Part shown: positions 29,626 to 32,919 of the stretch, piece by piece
Numbering within the stretch: the first letter of the stretch is position 1
How the letters are laid out: each line of letters opens with the position of its first letter
Assembly: GCA_025458245.1 (NCBI GenBank)
Contig: JALOSW010000008.1
Location: 1 to 32,919, forward strand
DNA from: Burkholderiales bacterium
GTDB taxonomy: Bacteria; Pseudomonadota; Gammaproteobacteria; Burkholderiales; SG8-39
Reading direction: 5' to 3'
DNA length: 32,919 nucleotides
The notes under the pieces: model-generated
Told to the model about the DNA's origin: nothing
Seen by the model: the letters and a program-made list of their open reading frames with translations, nothing else
Database searches by the model: none
Position numbers and translations under genes: made by a program

Positions 29626-31437
29626 ATGAACGAACCTGTCGAGCCGGGCCGGCAACGCGGACCCGCGCACTTTGTTGCCCTGGGCGGTCGCGTCGCGCTG
29701 GTCGCCGCGCTCGCGCTGTTCGCCGCGAGCGGCTGCGCGCAGCAGCCTGCAAAGCCTGCCCCGGCGACCGTGGCTGCGGCGGCGGATGCCGACGATGACG
29801 ACGACGTGGACGTGATGGTCGAGTCCGCCCCGAGCGGCGCACTGCCCGACCAGGAACTCACCGCGGCGCTGCTCTACGAGTTTCTCGTCGCGGAGCTTTC
29901 GCTGCAGCGGGGCGATCGCGCGACGGCTGCGCGGCAATACGTGGACCTCGCGCGCAAGACACGCGACCCGCGCGTCGCGCGCCGCGCCGTCGAGCTCTCG
30001 CGGTTCGCGAACGACGTGCAGCTCGGGGCCGAGGCCGCGAAGATCTGGGCCGAGACCGACCCGACTTCGGTCACGGCGCAGAGTCAGCTCGCCATCGCCG
30101 TGATCCTCTCGGGACGCGCCGACGAGGCCGTGCCGTATCTGCAGCGCGTCCTCGCGACGCCCGGCGCGAACGTCGAGCAGGCGTTCACGCAGATCGGCCA
30201 GGTCTTGGGTCAGCAGCCCGACCGTGCGGCGACGCTGCGGGTGCTGCAGAAGCTCGCCGAGCCCTATCCGAACGAGCCGCGCGCCCGGTTCGAGGTGGCG
30301 CGCGCCGCCCTGGCGGCGAACGAAGACGCGCTCGCGCTCGCCGAGGTACAGCGGGCCGCGAAGCTCCGCCCGGGTTGGGAGCAGGCTGCGCTGCTCGAGG
30401 CGCTGGTGCTGCAGCGCAAGTCGAACGGGGCGGCGGCGGATTTTCTCGCCGGATTCCTGAAGGCGTATCCGAACGCGCGCGACGCACGGTTGCAGTACGC
30501 GCGCTACCTCTTCCTCGAGCGCAAGTACCCCGAGGCGCGTGCCGAGTTCCAGAAGCTGCTCGCGGACTTCCCCGACAACGTGGACGTCGTGTTCTCGGTC
30601 GCCGTCCTTTCCATGCAGCTCGAGGACTGGCCTCTGGCCGAAGCGAATCTGAAGCGGCTGCTCGATTTGCCGGTCCGCGACCGCAACACCGTGCTGCTCT
30701 ACCTCGGGCAGGTCGCCGAGGCGCAGAAGCGCTACGACGAGGCGCTCGGCTGGTACCGGCAGGTCGGCGGCGAGCCGGCGTTCCGCGCGCAGATCCTCCA
30801 GGCGCAGGTGCTCGCGAAACAGGGCGACCTCGCGGGCGCGCGCCAGCTGCTGCAGAAGGCGGACGCGACGCGCAACGAACAGCGCGTGCAGCTGATCCTC
30901 GCCGAGGCGCAGATCCTGCGCGATGCGAACCAGCCGAAGGAGGCGTTCCTGGTGGTCGAGCGCGGGCTCGACAGGCTGCCCGAGAACCCCGATCTGCTCT
31001 ACGACTACGCGATGCTCGCCGAGAAGCTCGACCGCGTGGACATCATGGAGTCGAGCCTGCGCAAGGTGATGCGCGTCAAGCCCGACCACGCGCATGCGTA
31101 CAACGCCCTCGGCTACACGCTCGCCGATCGCAACCAGCGGCTCGGCGAAGCCAAGGAACTGATCGAGAAGGCACTCGCGCTGGAGCCCGACAATCCCATG
31201 ATCATCGACAGCATGGGTTGGGTGCTGTTCCGGATGGGCGATTCCCAGGGGGCGCTCAAGTACCTCCAGCGCGCGTACGACCTCGGGCGCAAGGATCCGG
31301 AGATTGCAGCGCACCTCGGCGAAGTGCTCTGGTCGCTCGGGCGCCGCAAGGAGGCGATGGCCGTCTGGAACGAGGCGGTCTCGCGCGCGCCGGGCAACGA
31401 CGTCCTCGTCAACACCATCGGCCGGTTCAAGCAATAG
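29626..31437 (+). CDS. Tetratricopeptide-repeat protein
   Basis: N-terminal lipobox-like LFAASGCAQQ, multiple TPR-like repeats (NALGYTLADRNQRLGEAKELIEKALALEPDNPMIIDSMGWVLFRMGDSQGALKYLQRAYDL). Confidence 0.88.
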   Translation: MNEPVEPGRQRGPAHFVALGGRVALVAALALFAASGCAQQPAKPAPATVAAAADADDDDDVDVMVESAPSGALPDQELTAALLYEFLVAELSLQRGDRATAARQYVDLARKTRDPRVARRAVELSRFANDVQLGAEAAKIWAETDPTSVTAQSQLAIAVILSGRADEAVPYLQRVLATPGANVEQAFTQIGQVLGQQPDRAATLRVLQKLAEPYPNEPRARFEVARAALAANEDALALAEVQRAAKLRPGWEQAALLEALVLQRKSNGAAADFLAGFLKAYPNARDARLQYARYLFLERKYPEARAEFQKLLADFPDNVDVVFSVAVLSMQLEDWPLAEANLKRLLDLPVRDRNTVLLYLGQVAEAQKRYDEALGWYRQVGGEPAFRAQILQAQVLAKQGDLAGARQLLQKADATRNEQRVQLILAEAQILRDANQPKEAFLVVERGLDRLPENPDLLYDYAMLAEKLDRVDIMESSLRKVMRVKPDHAHAYNALGYTLADRNQRLGEAKELIEKALALEPDNPMIIDSMGWVLFRMGDSQGALKYLQRAYDLGRKDPEIAAHLGEVLWSLGRRKEAMAVWNEAVSRAPGNDVLVNTIGRFKQ

Positions 31438-31447
31438 CCGGGCGGTC

Positions 31448-31993
31448 ATGCGCGCGCTCGCGGCCGCCGCATTCGTCGTGCTCGCGGGCTGCGCGACGCT
31501 TCCCCCGCCCGCGGCGCCGCTCGCGGGTGACGCCTTCGAGGTCACGGGCAGGTTCGCTGCGCGCCACGGGGCGGAAGGCGGCAGCGGACGCATCCAGTGG
31601 CGCCACAGCGCCGCGGAGGACGATCTCGTGGTGTCGAACCCGCTCGGCCAGGGGATCGCGCGCATCACCCGCCGCGAGGGCGTGTACACGCTGGAGACGG
31701 CGGACGACCGGCGGTTCACGTCCACCGACGCCGACGCGCTCGCTGCCCAGGCGCTCGGATGGCCGCTGCCCGTCTCGGGTCTGCCGGACTGGCTGCGCGG
31801 CAGGCCCGTCGCGGGACGGCCGGCCGTGGTGGAGCGGGGCGCGAACGGCGAGCCGATCCGCCTCGAGCAGGACGGGTGGCGGGTCGAGTACCTCGCGTTC
31901 GACGACGCCGGGATGCTGCCGACGCGCCTGAAGGTCTCGCGCGGCGACCTCGATCTGCGTTTCAGCATCGAGTCATGGAACGTCGCCCGCTAG
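31448..31993 (+). CDS. lolB: Outer-membrane lipoprotein LolB
   Basis: Lipobox VVLAGCAT, FEVTGRFAARHGAEGGSGRIQWRHSAAEDDLVVSNPLGQGIARI; precedes ispE. Confidence 0.88.
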   Translation: MRALAAAAFVVLAGCATLPPPAAPLAGDAFEVTGRFAARHGAEGGSGRIQWRHSAAEDDLVVSNPLGQGIARITRREGVYTLETADDRRFTSTDADALAAQALGWPLPVSGLPDWLRGRPVAGRPAVVERGANGEPIRLEQDGWRVEYLAFDDAGMLPTRLKVSRGDLDLRFSIESWNVAR

Positions 31994-32865
31994 ACCCGTG
32001 GGCGCTGGCGTGGCCGGCGCCCGCGAAGCTCAATCTCTTCTTGCATGTCGTCGGCCGCCGCGCCGACGGCTACCACCTGCTCCAGAGCGTGTTCCGGTTG
32101 ATCGATCTCGCCGACACGTTGCGGTTCGCGCCACGCACGGATGGCGAAGTGCGCCGCGCGACGGGCGCGGAGGGCGTGCCCGAAGACGAAGACCTCGTCG
32201 TACGCGCCGCGCGGTCGCTGAAGGCCGCAACAGGCTGTGCCGCCGGGGTCACCATTTCCGTGGAGAAGCGCATCCCGATGGGAGGGGGTCTGGGCGGGGG
32301 CAGCTCGGATGCCGCCACGACGCTCGCGGCCCTGAACCGGCTCTGGGGGCTGGGGTTGCCCGTGGCCGAACTCATGCGCATCGGGCTCGCGCTCGGCGCG
32401 GACGTGCCGTTCTTTCTGCTTGGCCGAAACGCGTTCGTCGAAGGGGTCGGCGAACGGCTGCACCCGATCGATCTGCCGCCCGCCTGGTACGTGGTCCTGG
32501 TGCCCGGAATCGCCGTGCCGACGCGGGAGATCTTCGCTGCTCCTGAATTGACACGAGACACGAAACCCATCAAAATCCAAGGCTTTTCCACGAGCGCCGG
32601 TCGGAACGATCTGGAGCCCGTGGTGCGGCGGCGGTATCCGGCCGTGGCGCGCGCGATCGACTGGCTTTCCGGCCTCGGCGATGCGCGCATGACCGGCTCC
32701 GGCGCCTGCGTTTTCGCGGAATTTCGCACCGAGCGCGAGGCGCGCGCGGTGCTCTCCCGGATGCCGGCAGACATGTGCGGCGTGGTGGCGAGAGGGCTCG
32801 ACCACCACCCGATTTCCGATCTTCCGGGCGATGCAGGTCAGTTGGGGAGTCGCCAAGTTGGTTAA
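31975..32865 (+). CDS. ispE: 4-diphosphocytidyl-2-C-methyl-D-erythritol kinase
   Basis: PAPAKLNLFLHVVGRRADGYHLLQSVFRLIDL..., IPMGGGLGGGSSDAATTLAALN, ARMTGSGACVFAEF. Confidence 0.95.
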   Translation: MERRPLDPWALAWPAPAKLNLFLHVVGRRADGYHLLQSVFRLIDLADTLRFAPRTDGEVRRATGAEGVPEDEDLVVRAARSLKAATGCAAGVTISVEKRIPMGGGLGGGSSDAATTLAALNRLWGLGLPVAELMRIGLALGADVPFFLLGRNAFVEGVGERLHPIDLPPAWYVVLVPGIAVPTREIFAAPELTRDTKPIKIQGFSTSAGRNDLEPVVRRRYPAVARAIDWLSGLGDARMTGSGACVFAEFRTEREARAVLSRMPADMCGVVARGLDHHPISDLPGDAGQLGSRQVG

Positions 32866-32919
32866 GGCAGCGGATTTTGATTCCGCCATACGAGGGTTCG
32901 AATCCTTCCTCCCCAGCCA
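32843..32919 (+). tRNA. tRNA-Gln (anticodon UUG), encoded CCA
   Basis: TGGGGAG...CTCCCCA-G-CCA acceptor; anticodon arm GCGGA-TTTTGAT-TCCGC with TTG; GGTTCGAATCC T-arm. Confidence 0.96.

Noticed and set aside
28489-31968. 1159-aa minus-strand ORF
   Set aside because: Antisense to the TPR and lolB genes and only joined out of frame to mutM; Arg/Ala/Pro-rich low-complexity translation typical of spurious ORFs in high-GC DNA.

Overview
This is a GC-rich chromosomal window. Gene content and order point to a betaproteobacterium (inference). It is almost entirely core genes: argB (5'-truncated), an M15 peptidase, a HAD pyrimidine 5'-nucleotidase with an abnormal C-terminus, slmA, a moeB/thiF-ctp-envC-gpmA block, an ArsR regulator, rhodanese-grxC-secB-SH3-gpsA, dodecin, trmL, comF, bioC, a cytochrome c oxidase cluster (DUF2244, coxB with fused cytochrome c, coxA, small assembly protein, ctaG, DUF2970, coxC, DUF2909, SURF1, SCO-like membrane protein, ctaB, SCO), ftsY-ftsE-ftsX-rpoH, rsmD, coaD, a YfhL-type ferredoxin, a dynamin-like GTPase, mutM, a TPR protein, lolB, ispE and tRNA-Gln. 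I found no CRISPR array, no intact mobile element and no obvious new defence or biosynthetic system. The most notable signals are: (1) a perfect CIRCE operator overlapping the likely rpoH promoter; (2) ispE running 23 nt into tRNA-Gln(UUG); (3) heme A synthase (ctaA) missing from an otherwise complete cox cluster; (4) a SCO-like CxxxC/His protein in that cluster; (5) a dispersed ~35-bp intergenic repeat, three copies, in the two convergent gaps; (6) a nucleotidase whose tail is replaced at an inverted repeat; (7) several strong palindromes or leader hairpins (ftsY/rsmD, ferredoxin, comF).
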